Notes: generated by a model from the letters alone, not told the origin. Positions 44,226 through 52,970 are shown, numbered from the stretch's first letter. The stretch is 64,000 nucleotides of DNA from Actinomycetospora chibensis (GCF_028737215.1 NZ_JAQZAM010000010.1:186001-250000); one strand, 5' to 3'. Program-made: numbers and translations.

Positions 44226-44356
44226 GCGCGCAGTCTCGCCGATCGGCGCGAGGCCCCGCCCGGCGGCGCCGATCCGCCCGGGGCGGTGACGGTCGTCCAC
44301 CCCGCGTCCACGACCCGGTGTGGTCCCGCGCGCCCGCGGGGACGACTCTGCCTCCC

Positions 44357-46045
44357 GTGACCCGGACTCCCCGCGGCCAGGCACCGGACGTCGGTGTCCC
44401 CGCCGAGCTGGCCGACCGCATGACCGTGGCCGAGCAGCACGACTGGCTGTCCTCCTTCCTGCGCCGTCACCCGGTGAGCCGTCGCAGCGCACTGCGCGGC
44501 TGCGCCGGCGTGCTCGCGGCGACGGGCCTGGCCGCGGCGCCCTGGACGCTCGCCGCGTGCGCCACCGCCGCGCAGGCGCCGGTCGCCGTCGTCGGCCGGC
44601 ACCTGGCCTACGGTGCCGACCCGCAGCGCCAGATGGCGTTCGCCGGCGAGCTGACCGCGCCGCCGCCCGGCCCCGTGGTGGTCGACCTGGGACGCGACGG
44701 CAGCTTCGGCACCACGTTGCCGGTGGACGTGCGCCGGCTGGTGTCCCGGGTGCCGCAGGACGGCGACGCGATCCGCGGCAGCGAGCAGTTCTTCGTCCAC
44801 GCCCTCGCCGACGGCCTCGCACCGGGCGAGCGCTACCGCTACCGGTTCCGCCTCCCCGACGGCACGACGACCCCGGAGGCCGACTTCGTCACCGCGCCCG
44901 GGCGGGGCGCGACGGCGCCGTGGAGCTTCACCGCGTTCGCCGACCAGGGCGTCGACACCGTGCCGCCGAGCGGGCAGGAGGGGTACACGAACGACTACGA
45001 GTCGGACGACACCCGGCGGACGATGACGCCGTCGACCTCGATGGTCGACCGCATCGCGCGGCAGCGCCCGGCGTTCCACCTGCTCGCGGGAGACATCTGC
45101 TACGCCGACCCCTCGGGCGAGGGGCTCCCGGAACGCCGTGGCGGCAGCGGCTTCGAGAGCTTCGACCCGACGGTCTGGACGACGTACTTCGGGCTCATCG
45201 AGCGCAGCGCCGCGTCCACGCCGTGGATGTTCGCCACCGGCAACCACGACATGGAGGCGCTCTACGACGACAACCGGGCCGGCGGCGCGAGCCATGGCTA
45301 CGGCGGGCACGCGGCGCGCCTCGACCTGCCCCGCACCGGCCCGTCGGGGTGCCCATCGGTCTACACGTTCCGCCACGGCACCGTCGGGGTCATCAGCCTG
45401 GACGCCAACGACCTCTCGACCGAGATCCCCACCAACGCGGGCTACTCCGGCGGCGCGCAGACGGCGTGGCTGCGCCGGACGCTGACCGCACTGCGCGCCG
45501 ACGCGGGCGTCGACTGGATCGTCGCGTTCTTCCACCACTGCGCCTTCGCGACGTCGAAGGCGCACGCCTCCGACGCCGGGGTACGCGCCGCGGTGGCGCC
45601 GCTGTTCGACGAGTTCTCGGTCGACCTCGTCCTGCAGGGCCACAACCACCAGTACGAGCGCACGAACCCGATCCGGCGCGGGCGCTCGGTCGTCCAGGCC
45701 CCCGACGGCGCCACCGTGCGTCCGGAGACCGACGGCACGACCTACGTGTGCGTCGGCTCCGGCGGGCGACCCCGCTACAGCTGGCTCGACGGCGTGACCG
45801 ACCGCTACCGCGGCAACCCGGGGCCGGACAGCGGCGTCACCGTCGCCAGCTACCTGGCGCTCGGCGAGGACGCGAAGCAGCCCGACGAGGTCGACTGGTC
45901 GCAGGCCCGCTACCTCGACTACGCCTACGTCACCGTCGACGTCGTCCCGGCCCCGGCCGGCGGCGGGGAGACGACCCTGACCGTCCGCGCGACCACCGAC
46001 ACCGGCACCGAGATCGACCGCGTGGTGCTGTCCCGCCGTACGTGA
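44357..46045 (+). CDS. Purple acid phosphatase/PhoD-like metallophosphoesterase, Tat-exported
   Basis: A 562-residue enzyme. A twin-arginine motif VSRRSALRGCAG precedes a hydrophobic stretch ending at CATAAQA, so it is Tat-exported and may be lipidated at that Cys. A fibronectin-like N-terminal domain is followed by metal motifs FTAFADQG, LLAGDICYAD, ATGNHDME, FHHCAF and GHNHQYER, the calcineurin-like set of purple acid phosphatases. Two in-frame starts exist (GTG 44357, ATG 44420); neither has a strong ribosome site. The stop lies inside a palindrome. It is a second exported phosphatase besides 4166-5704. Confidence 0.87.
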   Translation: MTRTPRGQAPDVGVPAELADRMTVAEQHDWLSSFLRRHPVSRRSALRGCAGVLAATGLAAAPWTLAACATAAQAPVAVVGRHLAYGADPQRQMAFAGELTAPPPGPVVVDLGRDGSFGTTLPVDVRRLVSRVPQDGDAIRGSEQFFVHALADGLAPGERYRYRFRLPDGTTTPEADFVTAPGRGATAPWSFTAFADQGVDTVPPSGQEGYTNDYESDDTRRTMTPSTSMVDRIARQRPAFHLLAGDICYADPSGEGLPERRGGSGFESFDPTVWTTYFGLIERSAASTPWMFATGNHDMEALYDDNRAGGASHGYGGHAARLDLPRTGPSGCPSVYTFRHGTVGVISLDANDLSTEIPTNAGYSGGAQTAWLRRTLTALRADAGVDWIVAFFHHCAFATSKAHASDAGVRAAVAPLFDEFSVDLVLQGHNHQYERTNPIRRGRSVVQAPDGATVRPETDGTTYVCVGSGGRPRYSWLDGVTDRYRGNPGPDSGVTVASYLALGEDAKQPDEVDWSQARYLDYAYVTVDVVPAPAGGGETTLTVRATTDTGTEIDRVVLSRRT

Positions 46046-46083
46046 GCACTTTCCGACCTCATCGGGACGGAAAGTGCTCACGT
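46040..46083. terminator. Palindromic terminator containing the phosphatase stop codon (family A)
   Basis: ACGTGAGCACTTTCCG (46040-46055) pairs perfectly with CGGAAAGTGCTCACGT (46068-46083), a 16-bp stem with a 12-base loop. The TGA at 46043-46045 is the gene's stop. This is the most regular copy of the family and shares GTGAGCACTT and AAGTGCTCAC with 17659-17699. Confidence 0.8.
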
Positions 46084-46126
46084 AGCCCGTTCGGTGGAGC
46101 CCGGGTGAAGCGGGCATGATGCCGCC

Positions 46127-47116
46127 GTGCGTCCCCACCCGGTTCTCGACGTCCTGGCCTCCCGGCGCGCCGAGGGTTCCTGCCCGAGCGACCGGACCGA
46201 CGGCCACCACGTGGCGCTCGCCGTCGAGGGCGGGGGCAGCCGGGCGACCTACTCGAGCGGGATGGTGCTCGCGCTCGAGGAGCTCGGGCTCGCGACCTGC
46301 TTCGACGCCGTCTACGGCGCCTCCGCGGGCGCGCTGGCCGGCAGCTGGCTCGTGGGCGCGCAGGCCGCGGTCTGCTGCGCCGGCTGGTACCGGCCGGGGC
46401 TCATGGAGCGCGTCACCAACCCCGGGCGCGGCCTGCGCGGCAAGCCCGTCGTCGACGTCGAGTACCTCGTGCACACCGTCGGCGAGAAGGTGATCCCGGT
46501 CGACTGGCAGGCCGTGCTCGACGCCGAGGTCCCGCTGCACCCGGTGGCCACCGACGTGGAGACCGGCGAGGCCGTCGACCTTGCCGACACGATCGTCGAC
46601 AAGGCCTCCCTGCAGCTCGCCCTGCGCGCGAGCGCTGCGGTGCCGCTACTCGCGGGGCTGCCCGTCGAGATCGACGGCCGGCGCTACGTCGACGCCGCCG
46701 TCGCCGAGCCGATCCCGTTCCGTACCGCGCTCGCCCAGGGCGCCACGCACGTGCTCGTCCTGCGCACCCGCCGCGCCGACCAGACCGCCGTCGACGCGAC
46801 CCGTCTGGAGAAGGCGCTGGTCTCGCGGCTCGGCGAGGTCAACGTGCCGGGGCTCGTGCACGTGATGGGGAACCGTCTCGAGAACCGCCGGGCCGACGAC
46901 TCCCGCCTCGCCCACGCGACGGCGTCGCCCACCGACGAGGCGCCGCACCTGTTCGAGGTCCGTCCACCGTCCGGCGCGGACACCATCAACCCGCTCGAGA
47001 CCGACCCGGACGTCCTGCGGAGGGGCATCGAGACCGGGCAGGACGCCCTGCGCATCGCCCTCGAGCTCGACGACGACGGCCGGGACGCTCAGGACGCGGA
47101 GCTCTCCAGCGCCTGA
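46127..47116 (+). CDS. Patatin-like phospholipase
   Basis: A 329-residue lipid acyl hydrolase. The oxyanion motif EGGGSRATY is near residue 34, nucleophile Ser66 is in GASAG (64-68), and the catalytic Asp189 is in VDAAVAEPIP, forming the Ser-Asp dyad. No signal or membrane segment. Family members hydrolyse phospholipids or triglycerides and resemble YjjU/RssA proteins. GTG start at 46127. Its last 28 bases overlap the convergent reactivase small-subunit gene. Confidence 0.9.
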   Translation: MRPHPVLDVLASRRAEGSCPSDRTDGHHVALAVEGGGSRATYSSGMVLALEELGLATCFDAVYGASAGALAGSWLVGAQAAVCCAGWYRPGLMERVTNPGRGLRGKPVVDVEYLVHTVGEKVIPVDWQAVLDAEVPLHPVATDVETGEAVDLADTIVDKASLQLALRASAAVPLLAGLPVEIDGRRYVDAAVAEPIPFRTALAQGATHVLVLRTRRADQTAVDATRLEKALVSRLGEVNVPGLVHVMGNRLENRRADDSRLAHATASPTDEAPHLFEVRPPSGADTINPLETDPDVLRRGIETGQDALRIALELDDDGRDAQDAELSSA

Positions 47117-47535
47117 GCGGCGGTCCGCAGCGGCAGCCCCGCGACGATCCGCGCCGCGTCGGCCCCCGCCAGCCGCACCCGGCCCGGCGGGGCGTCGCCG
47201 GCCAGCCGGAGCACGGCCCCGGCGACCAGGGCGTGGCGGACGACCACCGCGCCGTCGGGCCCGAGGCCCACGCCCACCTCGAGCCGCGACTCGCCCGCCG
47301 CGTGACGGGCGAGGGCGTCGCCCTCCGTCCCGACCGGCGCCAGGATCGCCGTGGGGATGCCCTGCTCCTCGGCGCCCGCGCACACCTCGCGCACCACGGC
47401 GGGCGGGGCGTCGTCGTGCACGGAGACCAGCACCGCGGGCGGGAGCGCGGGGTCATCGGCGCGGTCGATGCGGCCGTGGCAGCCGGGCCCACCCAGGACG
47501 GACACCCCGGACAGGGGACTCGTCGCCCCGCTCAC
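47089..47535 (-). CDS. pduH: Diol/glycerol dehydratase reactivase small subunit
   Basis: A 148-residue protein that matches PduH/DdrB. Marker segments are VSVHDDAPPAVVREVCAGAEEQGIP, ESRLEVGVGLGPDGAVVVRHA and GADAARIVAGLPLR. The small subunit swaps with the dehydratase beta subunit while the large subunit uses ATP to release damaged cobalamin. The GTG start overlaps the large-subunit stop (GTGA). Last gene of the operon, overlapping the convergent patatin gene by 28 bases. Confidence 0.88.
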   Translation of the reverse strand: MSGATSPLSGVSVLGGPGCHGRIDRADDPALPPAVLVSVHDDAPPAVVREVCAGAEEQGIPTAILAPVGTEGDALARHAAGESRLEVGVGLGPDGAVVVRHALVAGAVLRLAGDAPPGRVRLAGADAARIVAGLPLRTAAQALESSAS

Positions 47536-49394
47536 GAGGCGGCCGCCTGACGCTGCAGCTTCTCGGGCGCCGGGCCGGCGACGGTGCCGGCGTGCGCGTC
47601 CACCAGGCCCGCGGCCACCGCGTTGCGCGGGCCCTCGGTGCCGTGGACGTTGCCGATGCCGCACACGACGCCGTACGGCGCGAGCGCGTCGGCGACCATG
47701 CCCGGGATCTCGAAGTCCAGCGCCGACCCGCCCAGCAGCACCACCGAGCCGAGCAGGCGCAGCGACCCCTGCGGGGCGACCTGCGCGAGCGCCCGCAGCG
47801 CGTTAACGACGAACACCCGGCGCTTGGCCTCGCGGCGCACGCGGCGGACCTCCTCGAGCGGGCCGCGCACGGGCACCGCCGCGAGGCCCTCGGGGGTCAC
47901 GGTGACGACCTTCGCGAAGACGTGCGGCGGCAGCGGCTCGGAGAAGAACTGCACCGTGCCGTCCTCGTGGCGGACGTGGAAGAAGCTCTCGACCTTCGCC
48001 AGCGGGTGGCGCTTCACCGACTCCGCGGCGTCCCGGTCCTCGAGGCCCAGCTCCGAGTCGATGAGCTTGGTGACGAGCTCCCCGGCCCCGGCGACGTGCA
48101 CCGCCGACACGGTCCCGTCCCGGTCGAGCAGCGCGGCGTCGGTGGAGCCGCCGCCCATGTCGATGATCGCGATCGGCACCGACGTACCCGGCGTGGTCAG
48201 CGCGCCGCGCACGGCGACCTCGCCCTCGACCCCGCCGATGATCGCCTCGCAGCCCAGCTCGTCGGACAGCGCGTCGGCCACCGCCTGCATGCGGCTGCGG
48301 CTGGTGCGCACCATCGCGGCGAGCGCCACCGCGTTCTCCCGCGAGACCTCGCCCGCGAGCCCGCCGCGCACCACGGCCGGCACGAGGGTGTCGACGGCGA
48401 GGACGTCGCGGATGCGGATCTCCGACGCCGGCTGCCCGGTCACGTCGGTCATCGTGTCGCGGACCTTCGCGAGCATGCCGCCGACGTGCGTGCCGGCCTC
48501 GCCGTGCACGTCGTCGAGCGGCGCGACCCGCCCGATCGCCTCCATGATCGCGTCCGCGCCCTCGTCGACGCCGACGTCGAGCGAGCGTCCGGCGCCGGAG
48601 AGGGTGAGGGTGCCGACGGGGATGCGCCGGTCGGTGACGTCGCCGGACGGGGTCCGGACGACGACCGCGGAGCGGTTGCCCGAGAGCGCCCGCGCCACCG
48701 GGGACACCTGGCGGGTCTGCTCGGCGTCGAGGTCGAACGTCGAGGCGAGCCCGTAGGAGTCCGACAGGGTGCGGATGGTGCGCCCGGGCGCGGCCACCTC
48801 GACCGCGGCGAGCATCCCCAGCGGCACCCGGTCGACCGCGGACACCTCGTCGACCACCGGGATCCGCCGCGTCAGGCGGTTGACCACGAGCACCGCGTCG
48901 TCGCCGTGCAGCACCGCGGCCACCACGTCGACGCCCTGCTCGACGGCCCTGTTGAGCAGGTGCGCGACGTCGTCGAAGTCCGCGCCGGCCCCCACCACGA
49001 CGACGACCGGGACCTCCTCCTCGACGCCGGCGAGGTCGTCGAGGGCCACCGTCGTGCCGACCCCGAGACCGTCACCGCCCGGGGTGTCCGGGTTGTGCCC
49101 GATCATCGTCGACTCGGTGATGATCGTCTCGGTGATCGTCTCCATCGCGAGGCCGCTGATCACCGGCGTGGCCTCGTTGAGCAGGACGGTGGCGAGCTCA
49201 CCCGCCGGCCGCCCGGCGGCCTCGAGGGCCCGCCGGACGGCGGTGACGGCACCGGTGGTGTTGTCCGGGGTGCCCTTCACCCCCGTCGTCCGGGTCAGCG
49301 AGGACGCCAGCCTCCCGACCGTCCCGTCCCCGACGTCGGCGATACAGGCCTCGGTCGTGGAGTTGCCGATGTCGACGCCGATGACCAGCGACAC
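47532..49394 (-). CDS. pduG: Diol/glycerol dehydratase reactivase large subunit
   Basis: A 620-residue actin/Hsp70-fold ATPase. The phosphate-1 loop VIGVDIGNSTTEACIA is at residues 4-19 and the phosphate-2 loop IAIIDMGGGSTDAAL lies near residue 405. Family blocks LNEATPVISGLAMETI and GGSALDFEIPGMV are present. Together with the small subunit it exchanges inactivated cyanocobalamin-like cofactor for intact adenosylcobalamin in the dehydratase. A palindromic repeat separates it from the upstream pduD-like gene, so its expression could be tuned separately. Confidence 0.94.
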   Translation of the reverse strand: MSLVIGVDIGNSTTEACIADVGDGTVGRLASSLTRTTGVKGTPDNTTGAVTAVRRALEAAGRPAGELATVLLNEATPVISGLAMETITETIITESTMIGHNPDTPGGDGLGVGTTVALDDLAGVEEEVPVVVVVGAGADFDDVAHLLNRAVEQGVDVVAAVLHGDDAVLVVNRLTRRIPVVDEVSAVDRVPLGMLAAVEVAAPGRTIRTLSDSYGLASTFDLDAEQTRQVSPVARALSGNRSAVVVRTPSGDVTDRRIPVGTLTLSGAGRSLDVGVDEGADAIMEAIGRVAPLDDVHGEAGTHVGGMLAKVRDTMTDVTGQPASEIRIRDVLAVDTLVPAVVRGGLAGEVSRENAVALAAMVRTSRSRMQAVADALSDELGCEAIIGGVEGEVAVRGALTTPGTSVPIAIIDMGGGSTDAALLDRDGTVSAVHVAGAGELVTKLIDSELGLEDRDAAESVKRHPLAKVESFFHVRHEDGTVQFFSEPLPPHVFAKVVTVTPEGLAAVPVRGPLEEVRRVRREAKRRVFVVNALRALAQVAPQGSLRLLGSVVLLGGSALDFEIPGMVADALAPYGVVCGIGNVHGTEGPRNAVAAGLVDAHAGTVAGPAPEKLQRQAAAS

Positions 49395-49417
49395 GCCTGT
49401 CCCTTCTCGCTCCCCGT

Positions 49418-49500
49418 GACGCCCTACCGACGTGGAGCGAGGGTCACCCCCGCTGCGTGGGACGCAGCGAACGTGACCCTCGCTCCACCGGGACGCCCTA
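49418..49500. mobile_element. MITE-like palindromic element with flanking 9-bp direct repeats (family C)
   Basis: GTGGAGCGAGGGTCAC (49432-49447) pairs perfectly with 49473-49488. Nested inside is CGCTGCGT (49451-49458) against ACGCAGCG (49462-49469). GACGCCCTA occurs at 49418-49426 and again at 49492-49500, bracketing a 65-base unit like a target-site duplication. The right-hand repeat contains the TAG stop of the pduD-like gene. A diverged copy lies at 25737-25800. It carries no coding sequence. Confidence 0.55.
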
Positions 49501-50082
49501 GTCCACCTTCGTGATGACCGGTTCGACCTCCACCGCCTCGCGGGAGTGGTCGATGCACTCGAACTCCTTGAGGTGCAGCAGCGCCGCCTTGGCCTGCCAG
49601 CGCGGGCGGGCCATCTGGTCGTTACGGGTCGGCACCGGCTTGGGCGACTGCCCCTGCGCGTACTGCGCGGCGTTCGCCCCGATCATGCGGAAGACCTCGG
49701 CGTCGAGCAACGGCGCCTGCGGGAAGAGCTCCAGGTTCGACAGCCGCGCCAGATCGCGCTGGTGGAGCACCGTGGTGCCCCGGGACAGCACGCCCACCGC
49801 GATCCCCGAGCCCGACAGCTTGGCCCCGTGGTGCGCGATCGCGGCGAGGTCCGCGGTCTTGTAGACCTTGATCACCCGCGCCACGCCGCCGCGCTCCTCG
49901 ATGCCCGCCAGCAGCTGGCGGATCACCTCGGCGTGCGGCACGTCCACGATCGTCTTCGTGAACGGGTCCCCGAAGGCCGGGGACAGCGCGATGACGACCT
50001 CCTCGGGCCGGGTGCCCTTCTCGGCGGGCCCGACCTCGTTGAGCGCGAGCGTCCGGACGGAGTCGACGGGTGCTGCGGTCAT
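49498..50082 (-). CDS. pduD: Diol/glycerol dehydratase medium subunit
   Basis: A 194-residue beta subunit. It has the family blocks DEVVIALSPAFG-like VVIALSPAFGDPFTKTIVDVPH, then GGVARVIKVYKTADLAAIAHHGAKLSGSGIAVG and LSNLELFPQAPL. It packs against the large subunit and helps bind the cobalamin lower face. The ATG overlaps the large-subunit stop (ATGA); an in-frame codon 21 residues upstream lies inside the large-subunit gene and is not used. The stop sits within the right direct repeat of a palindromic element. Confidence 0.92.
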   Translation of the reverse strand: MTAAPVDSVRTLALNEVGPAEKGTRPEEVVIALSPAFGDPFTKTIVDVPHAEVIRQLLAGIEERGGVARVIKVYKTADLAAIAHHGAKLSGSGIAVGVLSRGTTVLHQRDLARLSNLELFPQAPLLDAEVFRMIGANAAQYAQGQSPKPVPTRNDQMARPRWQAKAALLHLKEFECIDHSREAVEVEPVITKVD

Positions 50083-51800
50083 ACGACCTCCTCCTCGGGG
50101 TTCTCGGCGGAGGTGACGTGGCGGAGCTTCTTGAGCTCTTCCCACCGCTCGCCGGTCAGGCGGTAACCGGTGCCGGGGCCGGCGTAGTCGTTGGCGTCGT
50201 TGATCGCCGCCAGCGGGGTGAAGTCGCCGGTCAGGACGGCGGCGGTCTGCAGGAGGTCGCCCGAGACACGCTGGCGCAGGACCTGCAGGTAGTTCTCGGC
50301 GACGTCGCCGAACCCGGCGCGCTCCAGGAACCGCACCAGGTCGATGCCGGTGATGCCCCGCTCCATGACGCTCCGGGCGCCCTCGAGGTCGGCGAGCACG
50401 TCGCGGTCGGGGTAGTCGTCGCTCGAGTTGGCGTAGGTCGCCGCCTCGACCTCCTCGTCGGTGATCGGCGGGAGGTCGAGCTCAACGAACAGCGCCTGCA
50501 TGGCGCGCGCGGCCTTGTTGCGCACCTGCAGGATCACGTCCTCCCGGACGTGGCGCAGGCCGCCGTCGACCTGCATGTCGCGCTGGATGGTGTTCCAGTC
50601 GTCGTAGTCGTCGGTGTCGAGGTTCGACCCCGCGAACATGTTGTCCTTGTTCGGCACCGCGGAGTACCCGGAGCACACGAAGTCGGTGCCCGGCAGCATC
50701 TGCGGCAGCAGCCGGCTGGTGCGGCGCATCGCCGAGTGGGAGAACGACTGGTCGTTGCCGGAGGCGCACTCCAGGTCCATCCAGCTGGCGACGAGGTTCT
50801 CCGCCGCGACCGCGCGGATGCCGCCCGGCACCGCTCCGGGCACGCCGATGCACGAGATCGAGCCGTTCTGCAGGCCCTGCACCCCGGCGCCCTTGGCCAT
50901 GAGGATGCAGCGGATCTCCAGGTACAGCATGGAACGGCCCTCGGCGTTGCCCATCTGCACCTCGGAGCCGGTGCCCGACGTGAAGCGCATCTTGATGCCG
51001 CGCGAGGCGTAGGCGGAGGCGAGGAACGCCTTCGACCAGGGCGTGTCGTCGCCGTCGACGAACACCGACTCGGTGCCGTAGATCGAGATCGTCTCGGCGT
51101 AGGCGGTGATGCCGCGCATGCCGAGGTCGAGCTCGGTGGCCTCCTCGAGCGCGCACTGGGTGAGCACGCCGCCGCGCCCGACCTGGCCGCCGACCTGCAG
51201 ACCGATCGCCACGAGGGGGGCGTAGCGCACGACGCCGAGGGTGGTCTCCAGCTCGGCGAACCCGCGGACGGCGCCCTCGGCGGCGTCGGCCGCCACCTGG
51301 ATCGGGTTGTCCTTGGCGCTCGTCGAGTGCGCCTGGTTGGCGGGGGTGCGCCGAGAGCGGGTCTTCTGGATGCCCATCATGATCTCGACGACGTTCATCA
51401 GCTTGACGACGTCGAGGATCTTCGCCGGGGTCAGGCTCCGGCCGACGGCGACGACGTCGGCGCGCGAGGTGCGCGGGTCGACGAGCATCCGTGCGATCTC
51501 CACCGACTCGGTCGCCATGGCGGACTCGCAGGTGTCCACGTCGATCGCGTGGTCGGCGATGAACGTGTCCATGAAGTCGAACTGGTCGCGGGTGCGGCCG
51601 TCGAGCTCGACGATCCGGCCGTCCTCGACGCGCACGGACGGCTGCGGGTCGAAGTCCGACTCCATCGCGACGAGGCCCTTCTCGGGCCACTCCTCGACGA
51701 ACCCGTCCAGGTTGACGGGTCGGTTCTCCAGGACGTCGGTGCGCTTGGACGTGGTCAGGGACGCGCCCGTTCCCTCGGCGCGGGGTGCGACGGCGGTCAT
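50079..51800 (-). CDS. pduC: Diol/glycerol dehydratase large subunit (B12-dependent)
   Basis: A 573-residue catalytic subunit with the substrate-binding TIM barrel. Strongly conserved blocks include MMGIQKTRSRRTPANQAH, TTLGVVRYAPLVAIGLQ, ETISIYGTESVF, FTSGTGSEVQMG, LECASGNDQ and FCSGYSAVPNKDN. The enzyme uses adenosylcobalamin to convert 1,2-propanediol to propanal or glycerol to 3-hydroxypropanal. Sequence alone does not separate the two. Length is slightly over the usual 555 because of an N-terminal tail. Starts one base after the pduE-like stop. Confidence 0.96.
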   Translation of the reverse strand: MTAVAPRAEGTGASLTTSKRTDVLENRPVNLDGFVEEWPEKGLVAMESDFDPQPSVRVEDGRIVELDGRTRDQFDFMDTFIADHAIDVDTCESAMATESVEIARMLVDPRTSRADVVAVGRSLTPAKILDVVKLMNVVEIMMGIQKTRSRRTPANQAHSTSAKDNPIQVAADAAEGAVRGFAELETTLGVVRYAPLVAIGLQVGGQVGRGGVLTQCALEEATELDLGMRGITAYAETISIYGTESVFVDGDDTPWSKAFLASAYASRGIKMRFTSGTGSEVQMGNAEGRSMLYLEIRCILMAKGAGVQGLQNGSISCIGVPGAVPGGIRAVAAENLVASWMDLECASGNDQSFSHSAMRRTSRLLPQMLPGTDFVCSGYSAVPNKDNMFAGSNLDTDDYDDWNTIQRDMQVDGGLRHVREDVILQVRNKAARAMQALFVELDLPPITDEEVEAATYANSSDDYPDRDVLADLEGARSVMERGITGIDLVRFLERAGFGDVAENYLQVLRQRVSGDLLQTAAVLTGDFTPLAAINDANDYAGPGTGYRLTGERWEELKKLRHVTSAENPEEEVV

Positions 51801-51801
51801 C

Positions 51802-52275
51802 TCAGGCCTCCTGCGGGGCGAGCGGAGCGACGGGGGATTCTTCTTCCGCGAGCAGGTTGCGGGCCGCGTAGACCTGGGCCGCCTCGCGGACGAGGGCGGC
51901 GCACGTGGTGGCGGAGTAGGTGTTCTCGAGCTTCGAGGCGATCTCCTCGAGCTGGGCCGCCGTGGAGGCGTTGGGCCGCAGGGAGTTGTACATCTCCAGG
52001 ACCTCGGCGTCCGGGATGGTGGTCATCTCCGAGGCACGCTGGAAGTTCTCGGCGAGCTGGCGGCGGCCGGCGGCCGCGGCGAGCTGGCCCTGCAGGGCCA
52101 GGGTCTCCGGGCTGATGCGCAGGTCCTCGGACGTGATGTCCCCGGCGACGACCGCGGCCATCGTCAGGTCGTCGAGGGTCTTGCCGGTGGGCGTGTGCAG
52201 CAACTCGGGGCGGTGGACCGAGAGCGGGTAGTCCGCGGGGGTCAGTTCGGGTGCCAGATCCGGGTTCGTCGTCAT
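51802..52275 (-). CDS. pduE: Diol/glycerol dehydratase small subunit
   Basis: A 157-residue gamma subunit. Family markers are ADYPLSVHRPELLHTPTGKTLDDLT, DLRISPETLALQGQLA, LAENFQRASEM and MYNSLRPNAS. It completes the alpha-beta-gamma dehydratase. Here it is first in transcription order, before the large and then the medium subunit, whereas known pdu/dha operons run large, medium, small. It ends one base from the large-subunit start. About 90 bases separate it from the upstream HbpS-like gene. Confidence 0.93.
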   Translation of the reverse strand: MTTNPDLAPELTPADYPLSVHRPELLHTPTGKTLDDLTMAAVVAGDITSEDLRISPETLALQGQLAAAAGRRQLAENFQRASEMTTIPDAEVLEMYNSLRPNASTAAQLEEIASKLENTYSATTCAALVREAAQVYAARNLLAEEESPVAPLAPQEA

Positions 52276-52366
52276 GACGTCTTCTCCTCGGCCGAGGCGG
52301 TCGCGGTGGGCACCACGACCTCGGCGGCGGTCGTGGTCGGGTGGCGGCGTACCGGGGTGGGGTTGA

Positions 52367-52771
52367 TCACGCCTTGACGGCCGCGACCGCGGCCTCGGCG
52401 ACCTGGACGTCCTGCTCGGCGGACCCGGCGCTGACGCCGACGGCGCCCACCAGCTCGCCGTCGCGTTGCACGGGGATCCCGCCGCCGAAGACGACCATCC
52501 CGCCGGCGGTCTGCTCGAGGCCGTACAGCTCGGCGCCCGGCTGCACCAGGGGCATGAGCGCGGCCGTCGGCGCCTCCATGAGCAGCGCGGTCGTCGCCTT
52601 GCGCTGGGAGATGTCGATGCTGGCCCGGATGGCGCCGTCCTGACGGGCGAACGCCAGCAGGTGGCCGCCGGCGTCGAGGATCGCGACGTTCATCGGCTGG
52701 CCGATCCTGTCCGCCTCCGCCAGGCCGGCGTCGAGCATCCGGCGGGCCTCGGCCAGGGTCAGTCCCGGCAT
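52367..52771 (-). CDS. GlcG/HbpS-like (PduO C-terminal type) protein
   Basis: A 134-residue protein of the DUF336/GlcG/HbpS family. It begins LTLAEARRMLDAGLAEADRIGQPMNVAILDAGGHLLAFARQDGA and has the GGMVVFGGGIPVQRDGELVGAVGVSAG core. Relatives bind haem or occur as the C-terminal half of the cobalamin adenosyltransferase PduO and beside diol dehydratase genes. GGAGGTGACC fixes the ATG at 52769-52771. Its position at the head of the dehydratase operon suggests a cobalamin or haem-related auxiliary role. Confidence 0.87.
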   Translation of the reverse strand: MPGLTLAEARRMLDAGLAEADRIGQPMNVAILDAGGHLLAFARQDGAIRASIDISQRKATTALLMEAPTAALMPLVQPGAELYGLEQTAGGMVVFGGGIPVQRDGELVGAVGVSAGSAEQDVQVAEAAVAAVKA

Positions 52772-52904
52772 CCGGGTCACCTCCGCGCAGTGGTGTGGAC
52801 GCCCTGCACCGGACCGGCCCACGGGAGGGACCGGTCGGGAGGCGGGCGGCCGGGCACCGCCCGGCGAGGCAGGACGCTAGGAGCGCGGAGGCGTCCCGGA
52901 CCAC

Positions 52905-52946
52905 GGGGACAGTCCCCACCGGGATCCCTGGGGGATTTCCCCCAGG
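52905..52946 (-). terminator. Double hairpin after the GntR gene
   Basis: CCTGGGGGA-TT-TCCCCCAGG (52927-52946) is a perfect 9-bp stem, and GGGGAC-A-GTCCCC (52905-52917) is a second stem just beyond it in the direction of GntR transcription. They lie 25 to 66 bases after the GntR stop and before the dehydratase operon start, in a 199-base gap, and probably stop GntR transcripts from entering that operon. Confidence 0.6.
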
Positions 52947-52970
52947 CCGCCCGGACCAGCGGGCGGGCCC

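Noticed and set aside
52272-52919. Open frame on the minus strand spanning the HbpS-like gene and the gap next to pduE
   Set aside because: It is Arg/Gly-rich shadow sequence of the HbpS-like gene in another frame. The gap at 52276-52366 shows no gene of its own.
52772-52970. Cobalamin riboswitch upstream of the diol dehydratase operon
   Set aside because: No B12-box-like sequence or long structured leader was recognised; the only structures are two simple hairpins behind the GntR gene.
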